Counted from the stretch's first letter, positions 26,045-33,939 are shown. The stretch: DNA of 64,000 nucleotides from Eriocheir sinensis (GCF_024679095.1 NW_026112137.1:131001-195000); one strand, 5' to 3'. The notes: generated by a model not told the origin, from the letters alone. Made by a program: numbers and translations.

Positions 26045-28373
26045 ATATATATATATATAACCTTGTTCTTAATTTAATCACCAGGTTGTGTGGGTCTCAA
26101 TCAGGGAAAGTCTTTACATCGCCATCTTTCAATTTCAACGCGAGATTCTTCACCGACCCCACGAAGACCTATCAGGGCTACAACATCTCCTTCACGCCTG
26201 CAACCACGAGTTGTCACCAGGTAAGGAACGTTGTGGATTTATCTGAGCTTCTCCGGCAATACACAACTGTGCTTGCTAAGTTGTCACCAGGTAAAGGGAC
26301 TATGGGCCGTATTTTAAGACATTTCGTCGCCCAAGTTCACATATTTGACAAGGCTTTCGTATGAGTTAGGGCATTTCCAGGAGTAGTTTTATGACCCTGG
26401 TGGTAGTTTGACCCTTCCCCAGTAGCATGAGCCTAAAGAACCACTCATTAGAACCTGACTGCCACCTTCTTTGACCTTTAGAAAGAGTTGATGTGAGAAG
26501 TGAAACTGTCTTATAATACCACCCTATTACACTGGGCAAATTTTCCGTGGATCTTCAGTCAAACCACGATTTCCGCTGGCGTGGTTCTCATATTTCCGTG
26601 GCTTTCTGACGTGTCCACGATCTTCCAAAGCTACGGTAGATTTCACCGAAGGAAAACGGTATTACTCACCATCATCGTCATCAACAATAACACGAAACAA
26701 ATGAGAAACACGCCAGCGGAAATCGTGGTTTGACTGAAGATCCACGGAAAATTTGCCCAGTGTAATAGTAACCCCTTAAGGAACATTGTGGACTTATCTG
26801 AGCTTCGCTACTTCGGCAATATACAACTGTGCTGCTTGCTAAGTTGAGATTCTCGCCAGATGGACATATTGACAGTAGATGTATAATATTATCCATTGTA
26901 TATATTTTTTTTGTGTTTAATAATAGTAAGATAAATTATGGAACATAGTTTGTATTTGAATTCGACCCATCGTACAAGCACATACGAGAGCTGCTTATAA
27001 TCCCTGCTTGATGCACCCTCAAGCCTGGTATCATAATCACTATGGTATCCATCCACAGATAATCACGGCAGCTGTTGGTCAGACTGGCACAATAACTTCC
27101 CCTCCAGCAGAAAAATACTGCGAATACCGAATCCAGGTAAAAACGGATGTAACACAAGAAAGGTATTAGTGTGTGTCTCTCTCCACAACACTGCCACTCC
27201 TGCGGGGGTGTCGACAAGAGATTTGTTTGGTCATGTCATCTATTTTCATCAAACCTTAACCCGTCCGCTGCGATTGGCACGAATTTGGCCTTCACTGGTA
27301 GCCTGGTAACACATACTCCCAGGTCTTTCTCTGCCTCTGTGGTGGATAGTGGAGTGTTTCCCATGTGGTATTAGTGTGCTGGATGTCCCTTCACTGGTAG
27401 CCTGGTAACACATACTCCCAGGTCTTTCTCTGCCTCTTTGGTGGATAGTGGAGTGTTTCCCATGTGGTATTGGTGTGCTGGATATCCCTTCAATGGTAGC
27501 CTGGTAACATACACTCCCAGGTCTTTCTCTGCCTCAGTGGTGGACAGTGGAGTGTTTCCCATGTGGTATTGGTATGCTGGATATCCCTTCACTGGTAGCC
27601 TGGTAACATACACTCCCAGGTCTTTCTCTGCCTCTGTGGTGGATAGTGGAGTGTTTCCTATGTGGTATTGGTGTGCTGGATATCCCTTCACTGGTAGCCT
27701 GGTAACATACACTCCCAGGTCTTTCTCTGCCTCTGTGGTGGATAGTGGAGTGTTTCCCATGTGGTATTGGTGTGCTGGATATCCCCTCCCAAGATGCAGG
27801 ACCTTATATTTTTCTTCATTGAATTGTAGCAGCCAGTTTTTGTTCCATTCCTGTAGCTTGGTGATGTCTTCTGGTAGGAAATCCGCATTCAAGGGGTTAA
27901 AACAATCACCACCAACTCCACAAAAGGTTACATTATACTTGAGTCCTCCACACGTAGCTACCATGCGCTTGCTTCCTCCAACACTCCAGTGATTTATAAC
28001 ATTATCACTTGCTCATCCCCCCTTCAAACACCCATTTTTCTTCGAGCAGGTCGCCAATGAAACATCAGAGCCCCGTTCCATATCTACCTCTAAGCTAACG
28101 CAACTTCTTTTTTTTTGTCCAAAGGCTCCTTCTGGAAGTCGCGTGAAGGTCAACGAAGTTACATCAAGGATTCTAGGGACAACGAACTGTGAAACTGACT
28201 GGCTTCTGCTGAACGGGAGGAGTGAGAAGATGTACCCGTCAGACACCAGCTTAATTATCTGCGGCAATAGGGTAGTGCCTTCACCTCTGATATCCCAGAC
28301 CAATGAGATGTACGCAGCTTATCAAGGCACCAGCAGCAGCCGCGGTTTCACTATCAAGTATACCGTCATCTAA
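13491..28373 (+). CDS. Astacin-family metalloprotease with EGF, three CUB domains and a mucin stalk (14 exons, 5' incomplete)
   Basis: Exons: 13491-13547, 13671-13857, 14290-14477, 14981-15184, 16067-16193, 18736-18870, 19173-19256, 19706-19871, 20396-20536, 20767-22195, 23156-23262, 26085-26220, 27059-27136, 28125-28373. All introns are GT-AG. The exons sum to 3,288 nt with no internal stop (1,095 codons plus TAA). Order, numbered from the first exon seen: propeptide with aspartate switch FEGD (Asp40), astacin catalytic domain with [12 protein letters not shown] (150-161) and Met-turn SSDMHYGS (Met207), EGF (256-299), CUB1 (about 306-429), Thr-rich stalk (431-871), CUB2 (872-987), CUB3 (988-1095). 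Secreted astacins cleave extracellular matrix, cuticle or egg-envelope proteins and proenzymes; CUB domains bind substrates. The signal-peptide exon was not found, so the start is unknown. Closest family types are BMP1/tolloid- or hatching-enzyme-like; the physiological substrate cannot be told. Confidence 0.92.
13671..13857 (+). CDS. Astacin gene exon B: propeptide switch and mature N-terminus
   Basis: Encodes [13 protein letters not shown], the propeptide segment whose aspartate is expected to ligate the catalytic zinc in the zymogen, then [16 protein letters not shown] at the mature N-terminus. Donor T/GTATGT, phase 1. Confidence 0.9.
13912..14141 (+). mobile_element. MITE-1, near complete
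   Basis: Inverted ends (GTATTACAAGACACTTTC at the left, GGCGAAATGTCTTGTAATAC at the right, imperfect), with the core ACCACCAGGGTCATAAAACT. Lies in an astacin intron. Confidence 0.85.
14290..14477 (+). CDS. Astacin gene exon C: N-terminal catalytic lobe
   Basis: Acceptor GGACTCAG. Encodes [17 protein letters not shown] and [10 protein letters not shown]...ISIGSGC, the conserved cysteine-bearing stretch before the zinc site. Donor GAA/GTAAGT. Confidence 0.92.
14864..14916. repeat. (TG)n microsatellite
   Basis: About 26 TG units in the intron just upstream of the zinc-site exon. Confidence 0.97.
14981..15184 (+). CDS. Astacin gene exon D: zinc site and Met-turn
   Basis: Encodes [20 protein letters not shown]: three zinc histidines, the catalytic glutamate and the family-specific glutamate after the third histidine. 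SSDMHYGS follows, the Met-turn with its tyrosine. All catalytic residues are present. Confidence 0.95.
15317..15575 (+). mobile_element. SINE-2
   Basis: Complete tRNA-like head with GGTTCGATTCCCGGGCGG, in an astacin intron. Confidence 0.88.
15600..16050. other. Intronic sequence, nothing recognised
   Basis: Diverged pieces with repeated CCAGTTTCACAGT-like motifs. No coding signal. Confidence 0.4.
16067..16193 (+). CDS. Astacin gene exon E: C-terminal catalytic lobe
   Basis: Encodes [20 protein letters not shown], the conserved end of the astacin domain. Donor A/GTGAGT, phase 1. Confidence 0.93.
16212..16462 (-). mobile_element. MITE-2, TTAA-type with long inverted repeats
   Basis: The right end GGAAAATTTGCCCAGTGTAA followed by TAGCCCCTTAA inverts the left end TTAAGGGGCAAATTTTCC. 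Inner arms (AAACCACGATTTCCGCTGG) match over about 50 bp. TTAA flanks both ends. The left arm lacks 13 bp. Confidence 0.82.
16459..16679 (+). mobile_element. MITE-3 sharing a TTAA with MITE-2
   Basis: Starts at the TTAA that ends MITE-2 and finishes CGCTGCTACCGGGTTTAA. Confidence 0.8.
16690..17424. other. Intronic AT-rich sequence
   Basis: No element or coding signal recognised. Contains a T-run at 16930. Confidence 0.4.
17425..17640 (+). mobile_element. MITE-1
   Basis: Core ACCACCAGGGTCATAAAACT with both flanking halves. The left end is eroded. Confidence 0.8.
17957..17998. repeat. (CAC)n microsatellite
   Basis: Short CAC tract in an intron. The region around it (17690-17850) holds a small LINE remnant. 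Confidence 0.9.
18180..18435 (+). pseudogene. Jockey-like LINE C-terminal fragment
   Basis: Fragments of the finger-to-tail region ([16 protein letters not shown]) match the family at 4560-5098. Broken. Confidence 0.6.
18736..18870 (+). CDS. Astacin gene exon F: EGF-like domain
   Basis: Encodes [20 protein letters not shown] and GANCQ, the EGF cysteine pattern. Joined across a 2.5-kb intron containing a MITE-1 and a LINE fragment. Confidence 0.9.
19173..19256 (+). CDS. Astacin gene exon G: start of CUB1
   Basis: Encodes [14 protein letters not shown], the CUB N-terminal signature. Acceptor CTTCCACAG, donor A/GTGAGT. Confidence 0.9.
19381..19507 (-). pseudogene. CR1/L2-like LINE C-terminal fragment
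   Basis: The minus strand reads [14 protein letters not shown] and [11 protein letters not shown], then a stop: the standard end of CR1-group LINE proteins. Confidence 0.7.
19508..19614. repeat. (GA)n and (TG)n microsatellite
   Basis: Long GA run and short TG run between the LINE remnant and astacin exon H. Confidence 0.97.
19706..19871 (+). CDS. Astacin gene exon H: middle of CUB1
   Basis: Encodes [19 protein letters not shown] and [10 protein letters not shown]. These fit the CUB beta-sandwich with the central acidic residue. Confidence 0.88.
19905..20238 (-). mobile_element. SINE-1
   Basis: Full-length reverse copy in an astacin intron, with tail poly-T, body and tRNA-like head. Confidence 0.85.
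20396..20536 (+). CDS. Astacin gene exon I: end of CUB1
   Basis: Encodes [19 protein letters not shown] and GWSAQLTFV, the standard CUB C-terminal strand. Ends phase 2. Confidence 0.88.
20620..20715 (-). repeat. Jockey-like LINE 3' UTR fragment
   Basis: AAGGAGACAGCTCAAGGGCA and a CTCGCTGCTCC block, shared with 22725, 28440 and 44145. Confidence 0.65.
20767..22195 (+). CDS. Astacin gene exon J: 441-residue mucin stalk plus start of CUB2
   Basis: The frame fixed by the exon I splice phase (codons starting at 20768) stays open to 22195. It reads runs of Thr with E-P (TTTTEP-type units, 18-21 bp), then TKPTTRTTT units from about 21700, then [10 protein letters not shown] and [13 protein letters not shown] of CUB2. 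The stalk should be heavily O-glycosylated and extended. The longer Pro-Leu-Gln-Asn and Val-rich frames over the same DNA are shadows. Confidence 0.9.
22478..22690 (+). mobile_element. SINE-1 tail and (CA)n tract
   Basis: 3' half of SINE-1 with A-run (22478-22601), then a CA microsatellite at 22628-22688. Confidence 0.8.
22725..22935 (+). repeat. Jockey-like LINE 3' UTR with (CA)n tail
   Basis: 3' UTR block ending GCTGTAAA and then about 45 CA units. Confidence 0.7.
23156..23262 (+). CDS. Astacin gene exon K: CUB2
   Basis: Encodes [13 protein letters not shown] and [12 protein letters not shown], a CUB middle section. Donor AC/GTGAGT. Confidence 0.85.
23364..23982 (-). mobile_element. SINE-2 with expanded 59-bp minisatellite
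   Basis: The reverse copy's tRNA-like head lies at 23900-23980. The tail segment beginning CAACATCTGTGGTCATATGC is repeated seven times at about 59-bp spacing (23380-23800). The flanks share TTATACAGCGG, the target duplication. Confidence 0.85.
24098..24466 (+). pseudogene. CR1/L2-like LINE 3' end
   Basis: The frame ends [15 protein letters not shown] and [14 protein letters not shown], then a stop and a 3' UTR finishing in TTCTTATG units. 5'-truncated. Confidence 0.75.
24542..25614 (-). mobile_element. Harbinger/PIF-like DNA transposon, defective
   Basis: Ends CAACGTTACCAGATT and AATCTGGTAACGTTG are inverted. The sequence ACGATGCC lies directly outside both ends. Contains a HARBI1-like transposase remnant. 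Confidence 0.75.
24806..25429 (-). CDS. HARBI1-like transposase, C-terminally truncated
   Basis: A 207-codon minus frame. It contains a helix-turn-helix region ([20 protein letters not shown]) followed by [33 protein letters not shown] and RWPGSTHDS, which carry the first two acidic residues of the DDE nuclease. The third acidic residue and the C-terminus are missing. The frame runs out in AT-rich sequence, and the family is usually over 300 residues. Active relatives cut DNA at element ends with a partner Myb-like protein. None is seen here, so the copy should be inactive although its frame is clean. Confidence 0.8.
   Translation of the reverse strand: MLKESQVCEKHWTCITKATKPGNRTERSRAVTAELKVALTLRYLATGKMQQCSADDFGVSRATVSRIITQTVDVLVTQENMRRFNGFSLNRGAQQRMKAEFAEIAGFLGVVGAVDGTHVRIVAPHDHEEVYVNRKNYHSINVQVLFDAQYKLRDMVARWPGSTHDSLNVCLHRGAVEDADGTKIRAHILYNEDTIAVFQLNINFLYL
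25640..25963 (+). mobile_element. SINE-1, full length
   Basis: Head GGCGGTGGCTGAGTGGTAGC, B box GAGTTCGAATCCCC, body and tail, ending in an A-run. Confidence 0.88.
25970..26062. repeat. (AT)n microsatellite
   Basis: Near-perfect AT run immediately upstream of astacin exon L's acceptor. Confidence 0.98.
26085..26220 (+). CDS. Astacin gene exon L: end of CUB2
   Basis: Encodes [15 protein letters not shown] and [10 protein letters not shown]. Donor CAG/GTAAGG. A second CACCAG/GTAA lies 70 bp downstream through a local duplication. Confidence 0.85.
26300..26523 (-). mobile_element. MITE-1
   Basis: Both inverted ends are readable (GGGCCGTATTTTAAGACATT / CTGTCTTATAATACCACCC). Core ACCCTGGTGGTAGTTTGACC. 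Confidence 0.85.
26524..26779 (+). mobile_element. MITE-2
   Basis: Long inverted arms starting CTATTACACTGGGCAAATTT and ending with its reverse complement. The right end runs to CCCCTTAA. Abuts MITE-1. Confidence 0.85.
27059..27136 (+). CDS. Astacin gene exon M: start of CUB3
   Basis: Encodes [10 protein letters not shown] and CEYRIQ, phase 0 on both sides. Confidence 0.8.
27256..27900 (-). mobile_element. TTAA-flanked element carrying a 99-bp LINE-derived tandem array
   Basis: Ends TTAACCCGTCCGCTGCG and CGCATTCAAGGGGTTAA are imperfect inverted repeats. Inside, a unit beginning CACTGGTAGCCTGGTAACA repeats at exactly 99 bp (27293, 27392, 27491, 27590, 27689). On the minus strand each unit encodes [19 protein letters not shown] with an open frame. 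It is preceded by [17 protein letters not shown], which is the palm/thumb region of a LINE reverse transcriptase. Confidence 0.8.
28125..28373 (+). CDS. Astacin gene last exon: end of CUB3 and stop
   Basis: Acceptor GTCCAAAG. Encodes [29 protein letters not shown] and [10 protein letters not shown], then TAA at 28371. Confidence 0.88.
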   Translation, partial: APSGSRVKVNEVTSRILGTTNCETDWLLLNGRSEKMYPSDTSLIICGNRVVPSPLISQTNEMYAAYQGTSSSRGFTIKYTVI

Positions 28374-28439
28374 GTCAAACGTTCCTGGATTTTCTCGCCA
28401 ATCACGACTCCAATGTATCTATACGGGCACGAATTTCAT

Positions 28440-28575
28440 TTTCTTTACAACAAAGGAGACAGCTCAAGGGCACACAAAAAAGGAAACAATAATGAAAAAA
28501 AAAGAGCCCGCTTCTCGCTGCTCCTAAAAAAATGAATCAAAAGAGGTGGCCGAAAGAGAGGTCAATTTCGGGAGG
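28440..28575 (-). repeat. Jockey-like LINE 3' UTR fragment
   Basis: Same block as 22725-22840, in reverse, ending in sequence shared with 4600. Confidence 0.65.
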
Positions 28576-28699
28576 AGAATTCATTAGTACACCTGCAACC
28601 CTTTCAGTTTGCCTCTTGCCCACGATGTTTCTTTGTTTAAAATCATATCACTGGTAAGCCAAGTCAGCTGATATAACTTAAACGAGGAACAGATATCAA

Positions 28700-28923
28700 G
28701 GCTGGTATTACAAGACACTTTCCCTTCTCACATCAAGATATTTCTAAAGGTCAAAAGGGGATATCAATCAGGCTCTAATGAGTGTTTTTTAGGCTCAGGG
28801 TACAGAAGAAGGGTCAAACTACCACCAGGGTCATAAAACTAGAACCGGAAATGCCCACAACTTCTAGGAAAGCCTTGTCAAATATGTGTTCTTGGGCGGC
28901 GAAATGTCTTATAATCCGAGCCT
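28700..28923 (+). mobile_element. MITE-1, complete
   Basis: Ends GGCTGGTATTACAAGAC and GTCTTATAATCCGAGCC are inverted. Interior has all blocks, making this the best reference copy in the window. Confidence 0.87.
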
Positions 28924-28997
28924 AAGGATCCTTATAGTGTTCTACAATAACCGCCCCAAGAAAATAAATATATGCAGCAGCTTCATGTATCATTCCT

Positions 28998-29011
<14 letters not shown>

Positions 29012-29034
<23 letters not shown>

Positions 29035-29490
29035 AGTTAAGCACAGAAATTTACTGATCACGTGAGTGCCGGCTACGTCGTTTTGTCAGTATTTTCGGAA
29101 AAGATTGTTATTATAGAAATGGAGGAATCTCAAGATAAAAAAAGACCTCTCGAACCTGCTCAAATGACAACAACAACAACAACAAAAACAACAACAACAA
29201 TAACAACAATAACAATAACGCTACAACCAGAAGACGAACATGAAAAAAAAAGAAAAATAAACAAGAAGAAAAAGAAAAAAAAGAGGAAATGGAGGACAAA
29301 GAACAAAAAAGTAGAAACAAAAGCAAAAAAAACAAAACAAAAAAACAAGAACCATCTATATGGTGGAGAAGATGAGGAACAACAAGAAAGGTAAATGAAG
29401 GATACGAAGAACAACGGATAAAGAAGAACAAAAAACAAGAACGGAGAAAGATAAGGACAACAACAACTTGAGATTCAGAGGGAAAATAAC
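29012..29490. other. (CT)n and A-rich low-complexity sequence
   Basis: Short CT tract, then Lys/Thr-rich low-complexity frame (29119-29394) that I do not regard as a gene. Confidence 0.6.
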
Positions 29491-29645
29491 GAGAGGTCAG
29501 GAGAGAGGTCAACTTCGAAAGGAGAGATGTCTCGATACCCTCCTCTTCAAAGAGCTAAAGTTGTAGGCAGGAGGAAATACAGGCGAGGGAAGGCTGTTCC
29601 AGAGATTACCAGCGGAAGAGATGAAAAAAAAAAGATGGGAATTTG
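29490..29645 (-). pseudogene. Jockey-like LINE 3' fragment
   Basis: Matches 4600-4760 (GAGGTCAACTTCG and GGAGGAAATACAGG blocks). Confidence 0.6.
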
Positions 29646-29649
29646 ACAG

Positions 29650-30600
29650 CATAGGGACGAGGAGATAGGAGGAGACAGACTGGGTACAGATTACAAGAGG
29701 AGTCAGACAGGGGTGTGTCCTGTCCCCAGACTTCTTTTCTCTATACGATCAACGAGTGACAGAAGAATTGGAAAATATGGATGGAATTTTAATTGGAGGT
29801 AGAAACGTTAACAATATAAAGTATGCAGACGACACTGTACTTTTGGCTGACTCAGAGGAGAAACTACAAGCACTGGTGAACAGGATACAGGAGAGTTGTG
29901 AGAGGAAACGGCTAAAAATCAATGGCAGTAAAACAGAGGTTATGGTGTTTACAAAGAAAAAGCAAATTTCGAGTGGGGATACGGATTGGTGAAAGGCTTA
30001 TTGAGCAAGTATAAAAATTTAATTACCTTGGGAGCATGATTAGTGAAGACGGAGGAAGTGAGAAGGAAATAGGCAGGAGAATATGTATAGCAAAGACGGC
30101 ATTCGGAAATATGAGGAAACTGTTGAATAATTTGAGTATGAATATGGAGATGCGATTGAGATTATTAAAATGTTTTGTGTGGTCAACTTTACTATATGGT
30201 TGCGAAACATGGACAATTATAGCAAATACAAAGAAAAAGATAGACGCGGCGGAAATGTGTTTTTAAGGAGAATGTTGAGAATTCCCTGGACAGACAGTGT
30301 GACAATCCAAGAAGTTCTGCGAAGAGCAGCAGTATATAGGCAATTGATGAAAAGTATAAGAAGGCGACAACTGAAGTTTCTGGGTCATGTGCTGAGAAGG
30401 AGAGGACTAGAAAGTGACTGATTGCTTGGAAGAATGGAAGGAAGAAGAGCAAGAGGACCCCAAATAATTAAATCTATGGATAGCCTGCTGCAAGACATGG
30501 CTGGAAGACACAGTGTGGCAGAAGTTGTTAGAATGGCTGATGATAGGGAGAGATGGAGGTCCATGATCGCCGACGGTTGGTGGGATAATAATGAATAAAT
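29650..30600 (+). pseudogene. RTE-like LINE reverse transcriptase fragment
   Basis: The + strand reads SQTGVCPVP-like block B remnants, then NIKYADDTVLLADSEE (catalytic YADD box, 29813-29855), LKINGSKTEVMVF, AFGNMRKLLNNLSMNMEMRL, LLYGCETWT, RRMLRIPWTDSVTIQEVL, LKFLGHVLRRRGLESD and RWRSMIADGWW at the end. The order fits an RTE-group LINE. At least two frameshifts and a stop near 29991 and 30421 break it. The 3' end is short AATAAATAAATG repeats, usual for RTE. 5'-truncated. Confidence 0.8.
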
Positions 30601-30652
30601 AAATGTTACGGGAAAATAATAGGAATATGTATATTAGTATTACGACTACGAA

Positions 30653-30655
<3 letters not shown>

Positions 30656-30702
<47 letters not shown>
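30656..30702. repeat. (TG)n microsatellite
   Basis: About 23 TG units. A short GA tract follows at 30904-30928. Confidence 0.97.
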
Positions 30703-30703
<1 letters not shown>

Positions 30704-30928
30704 ATTTGAGAGCTCAGTGGCACCGAGTGACCGAGTTATTTCCCCTTTGGTTTTGTTTTGAGTTAATGGTAGGACATAAGGTTTGCTCTGAGTGAAAAAA
30801 AAGTAAGGCGTTAAATGATGGGTTCATAAAATTGTGTGTAGAGTGCTGCGATGTCAAGCTGTCAACTGGCGGGTGACAGGAATACGAGATGGGATGGCTC
30901 TGGCAGAGAGAGAGAGAGAGAGAGAGAG

Positions 30929-32036
30929 CACGAAAGTCGTAAGTGTGCCTTCTCTCCTTCTTGCCTCTCAAATTTACTTGATTTTAGGTGTAAGGTGCAG
31001 TCAAAGTGATTGGAGGACTATATAATCATACTGTAGAGGCACCAAGTGAACTTGTCTGGTGACAGTGGTGAGTATGTAATAATTGATTATGTATTATGGC
31101 GGGGAGAGTGGCAGGCGACACGAGACGCGTATGGGACCTGTAAGGTCGACCTTTGCCGCTATATTACCACCTTTAATGACCGTTTTGTGCTTGACAGTGG
31201 ACAGTGTAGAGTGGCTGAGTGACTATTGTATGTTCAGCACTTGAACAATGGAGCTGCTGAGTTGAATAAGAGCAGGTGATCTATTTTGAGAAACATTCAT
31301 TGACGACGTAGGCTCACATAGCCTATATTCATGTTATCCGTATAATATTTTCTGACCTCAAATTCTAAATTTCTGAAAATTAAGATTGATAGACCTCATT
31401 ATCTGTTTATGTAGTACTTTTTTTTCTATAGCGTGTGTCATTCCTTGAATTCACGCAGGCTTGGGATTTGTGCCTTTCCATTCTTTACATATTTCCTCCT
31501 TGGCCACAAAACGCCAGAAAACGCTTCACGTACGTACTCTATCTGGTTTAAGAAAGTCACCACTGACTCGGCTGATTCCCCGGATAATTCAGTTAATCAG
31601 GTAGGTAAATAATGAAATAATGATTAAGAATAATTACTGCAGAACACGTTAGGTGAAGAATCAGCAGCCAAGCCTAATCTAAAGTAATAAGTGACCCAGG
31701 TTTTCTCATGAGTTTGGAAGTGCTCACCTCAGTTCTAAGTGTCACTAAAACATTGCCAGAAAAGCTGCAGGGGTCACAACAAGAACTGATGGTGCTCTTG
31801 GGAGTGTACAGAGCTGCATAGATGCATTTCAGTCCTATCGTGATGGAAATAAATTCAACCAACTTTTTGCCCAAGCTGAGGAAAGGTACGGAAGCCAGAA
31901 GCCTTGAACAATCAGTGGTCATCAGAAACATAATTAAGGCAAACCCTCCAACAGCAAATGGCATGGTCCTCCCTTCTCCTTTGTTGTTTTACTTGCAATA
32001 ATAAACTATATCAATCAATCATCAATTATAGGAGTA
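30929..32036. other. No gene established
   Basis: Mostly unique-looking sequence. A 96-codon minus frame at 31674-31964 has a hydrophobic N-terminus and Cys residues but matches nothing I know. Confidence 0.35.
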
Positions 32037-32228
32037 CTATCGAAGAGCTATTTTTCTCCCATTTTCGGACACTGCTATAGCACAACTCAGGGAAAGGTTT
32101 GCATCTGCTGAACACATTAGGAGTTTTTGTTGGGAAATCAAAGTATCGTTAGTTTTATGGGTGGGACATTTTTTTGCCTGAAATCGGGAAAAATGAGCAG
32201 CTGAGTACGACACTTTGGCAACGATGCG

Positions 32229-32425
32229 AGCACGTTGCCATATTGTCGTACTCAGAACATCGCATTTTCCTATTTCTGACCCATAACAATTGCAGATAAA
32301 CATCGATAATTAACCATCTGAACTCTAATTGTGAATGTATATCGTTATCAGTGTAGGGTCGACAGTTTTGGGCCTCAAGCAGAAGAAAATGTTATGCCCA
32401 GTACGACAATATGGTAACGCTGGTT
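32229..32425. mobile_element. Harbinger-type MITE
   Basis: Left CACGTTGCCATATTGTCGTA and right TACGACAATATGGTAACGCT are inverted; the right part also matches the right end of the transposon at 24542-25614. A second, older end (GAGTACGACACTTTGGCAAC) lies just to the left. Confidence 0.75.
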
Positions 32426-32565
32426 GTGAACTTGCGAGTCGCAAGTCTCGCAACGTCGCAAGTTGCGACATTGCGAGTCAGTGCTCCGTCCACCGCCACC
32501 GAGGTAAGACGCACGGCCGTGCTCTCCCTCCTCCTCCACCACCTGAGTATTCCTGGCGGGCAGCG
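32426..32565 (+). promoter_or_regulatory. Candidate 5' region of the Maelstrom-like gene
   Basis: Contains a cluster of TTGCGA/TCGCAA motifs including the palindrome GTCGCAAGTTGCGAC. Then GAG/GTAAGA, which could be a 5' UTR splice donor, and GCGGGCAG just before the ATG, a possible acceptor. No TATA box. Confidence 0.3.
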
Positions 32566-32670
32566 ATGGGCAAGCAGAAGAGACGCAACGCCTTCTTCTT
32601 ATACTTCATGATGGCCAAGAAACCCGAGGTGGAGAAGCGGCTCAAGAGAAAGGTGCAGATGGCCAAGCTG
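32566..32670 (+). CDS. mael: Maelstrom-like gene, first coding exon (HMG box start)
   Basis: ATG at 32566. Encodes 35 residues beginning MGKQKRRNAFFLYFMM and ends CTG/GTGAGT in phase 0. A basic start followed by RNAFF-YFM is the opening of the HMG box in Maelstrom, a germline nuage/piRNA-pathway protein that helps silence transposons. The next exon I can find is at 43584, also phase 0. About a dozen HMG residues seem to be missing between them, so a short exon may lie in the repeat-filled intron. The later MAEL domain is not in view. Alternative: another small HMG-box protein. Confidence 0.55.
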
Positions 32671-33714
32671 GTGAGTGGTAGGTGAGGTGCCGCATGGGAC
32701 TCACTGGTTCCTCCTTTATTCTTCCCTCCCTCCTTCCTTCCCCCGTGCCTGTCTTATCTAGGAATGCTTAGCTAGGAATAAATAGTGGGGAATTAAGAGG
32801 ACTTCTTATGATGTCCCCCACCTCTTAGGACTAGTTAGCCAGTATCTTAGTTAATCAAATCAAGGTGTCTGTCATAACGCGCTTTAAAATTGGCTATTGT
32901 TGGGGCAGTTACTACACTCATTGTCATCAGGGTTGTGTGGGCTGCCGGGTGCTCCGGTAAGGGCGATTAGGCGAGGTGTGGCACTGTTACGTAAGACTTG
33001 CAATCGAGCTTCAAGGGTTCATGGCGCGGGTTCGTGGCAGCGCTGACGTGCTTACCTAGCGAAGATAGAGTTGGACTGGGGTGCTGAAGGGGACCGTGCC
33101 ATCTAGTGGATGGAGGCCCGGGCCCATATCAGCTAAAATATCAAAATATTCAAATAATACACATTGGCATGGGTTAAGTCCAGGGGCCCATGTGTCATTC
33201 CCCGGGATTTTCTTTTTCTATTTCCTCTATTTCCCAACACGTCCTCTGCTTGCATCGAAACACACGAGAAATTAATCAAGACAAGGTGAGGGTATTCGCC
33301 GGCTGCCTGGCATTGAACCAACGGAACGGAAGAGCCACTCTTTACCGAGTCGGCCAAAGAGGTACCCCGCTGGCTAAGTGGGTTGTGGGAGGCTCGTTCA
33401 TCAGGCCTAGTCGCCGCACTACACATGTACCTTGGGGGGCCCATGTGCCATTGACAATTAACATAGCATATAAGTTGTGATCAATATTGAAAATTTAATG
33501 AATTAAAATATGTGGGTCCTGCAGAGCACTTCGGCGGAAGTGGGACCAGATAAATAAGAAACACGAGTAAGTACATTGGCACACGCACGGGCACAGTCTA
33601 GTACGATCCTGTGTGAAGATGCTTACCCAGTGAATGTATAAGAGGCAAGAGAGTCATAAGGGCCTGGTGCCTCTTCTCTGTTTCTGTTCAGCCTCAACCT
33701 GGTCATATCTGTTC
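32671..33714. other. Intronic sequence with possible SINE
   Basis: 33290-33380 read on the minus strand resembles a tRNA-like head (GTTGGTTCAATGCCAGG, GCCGACTCGGTAAAGAGTGG). No coding exon recognised. Confidence 0.35.
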
Positions 33715-33939
33715 TTAACCCGGTGGTGGCAGCGGGGATCATGTTTCTTAAAGGACCCTCTAAGCGAGTTAATGAGAAAAAATCATCACTCGTGCAAACC
33801 ATTTCATAATATATATCAACTCATTTGTGATCAGTCTATGCTTCATCTATTTTGGGGGGGTTATGTCATGGCAAAAATTTGGCCCGTTGCTGGTACACGG
33901 TAAAGCCACAAATTTGGCCTGTCGCTGCTACCGTGTTAA
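33715..33939 (+). mobile_element. MITE-3, complete
   Basis: TTAACCCGGTGGTGGCAGCG to CGCTGCTACCGTGTTAA: inverted ends, TTAA at both. Confidence 0.82.

Noticed and set aside
29062..29394. 110-codon Lys/Thr-rich frame
   Set aside because: A-rich low complexity, with no conserved motif or splice signals.
33250..33480. 96-codon + frame as an exon
   Set aside because: The region resembles a reversed tRNA-like SINE head, and no splice sites fit.
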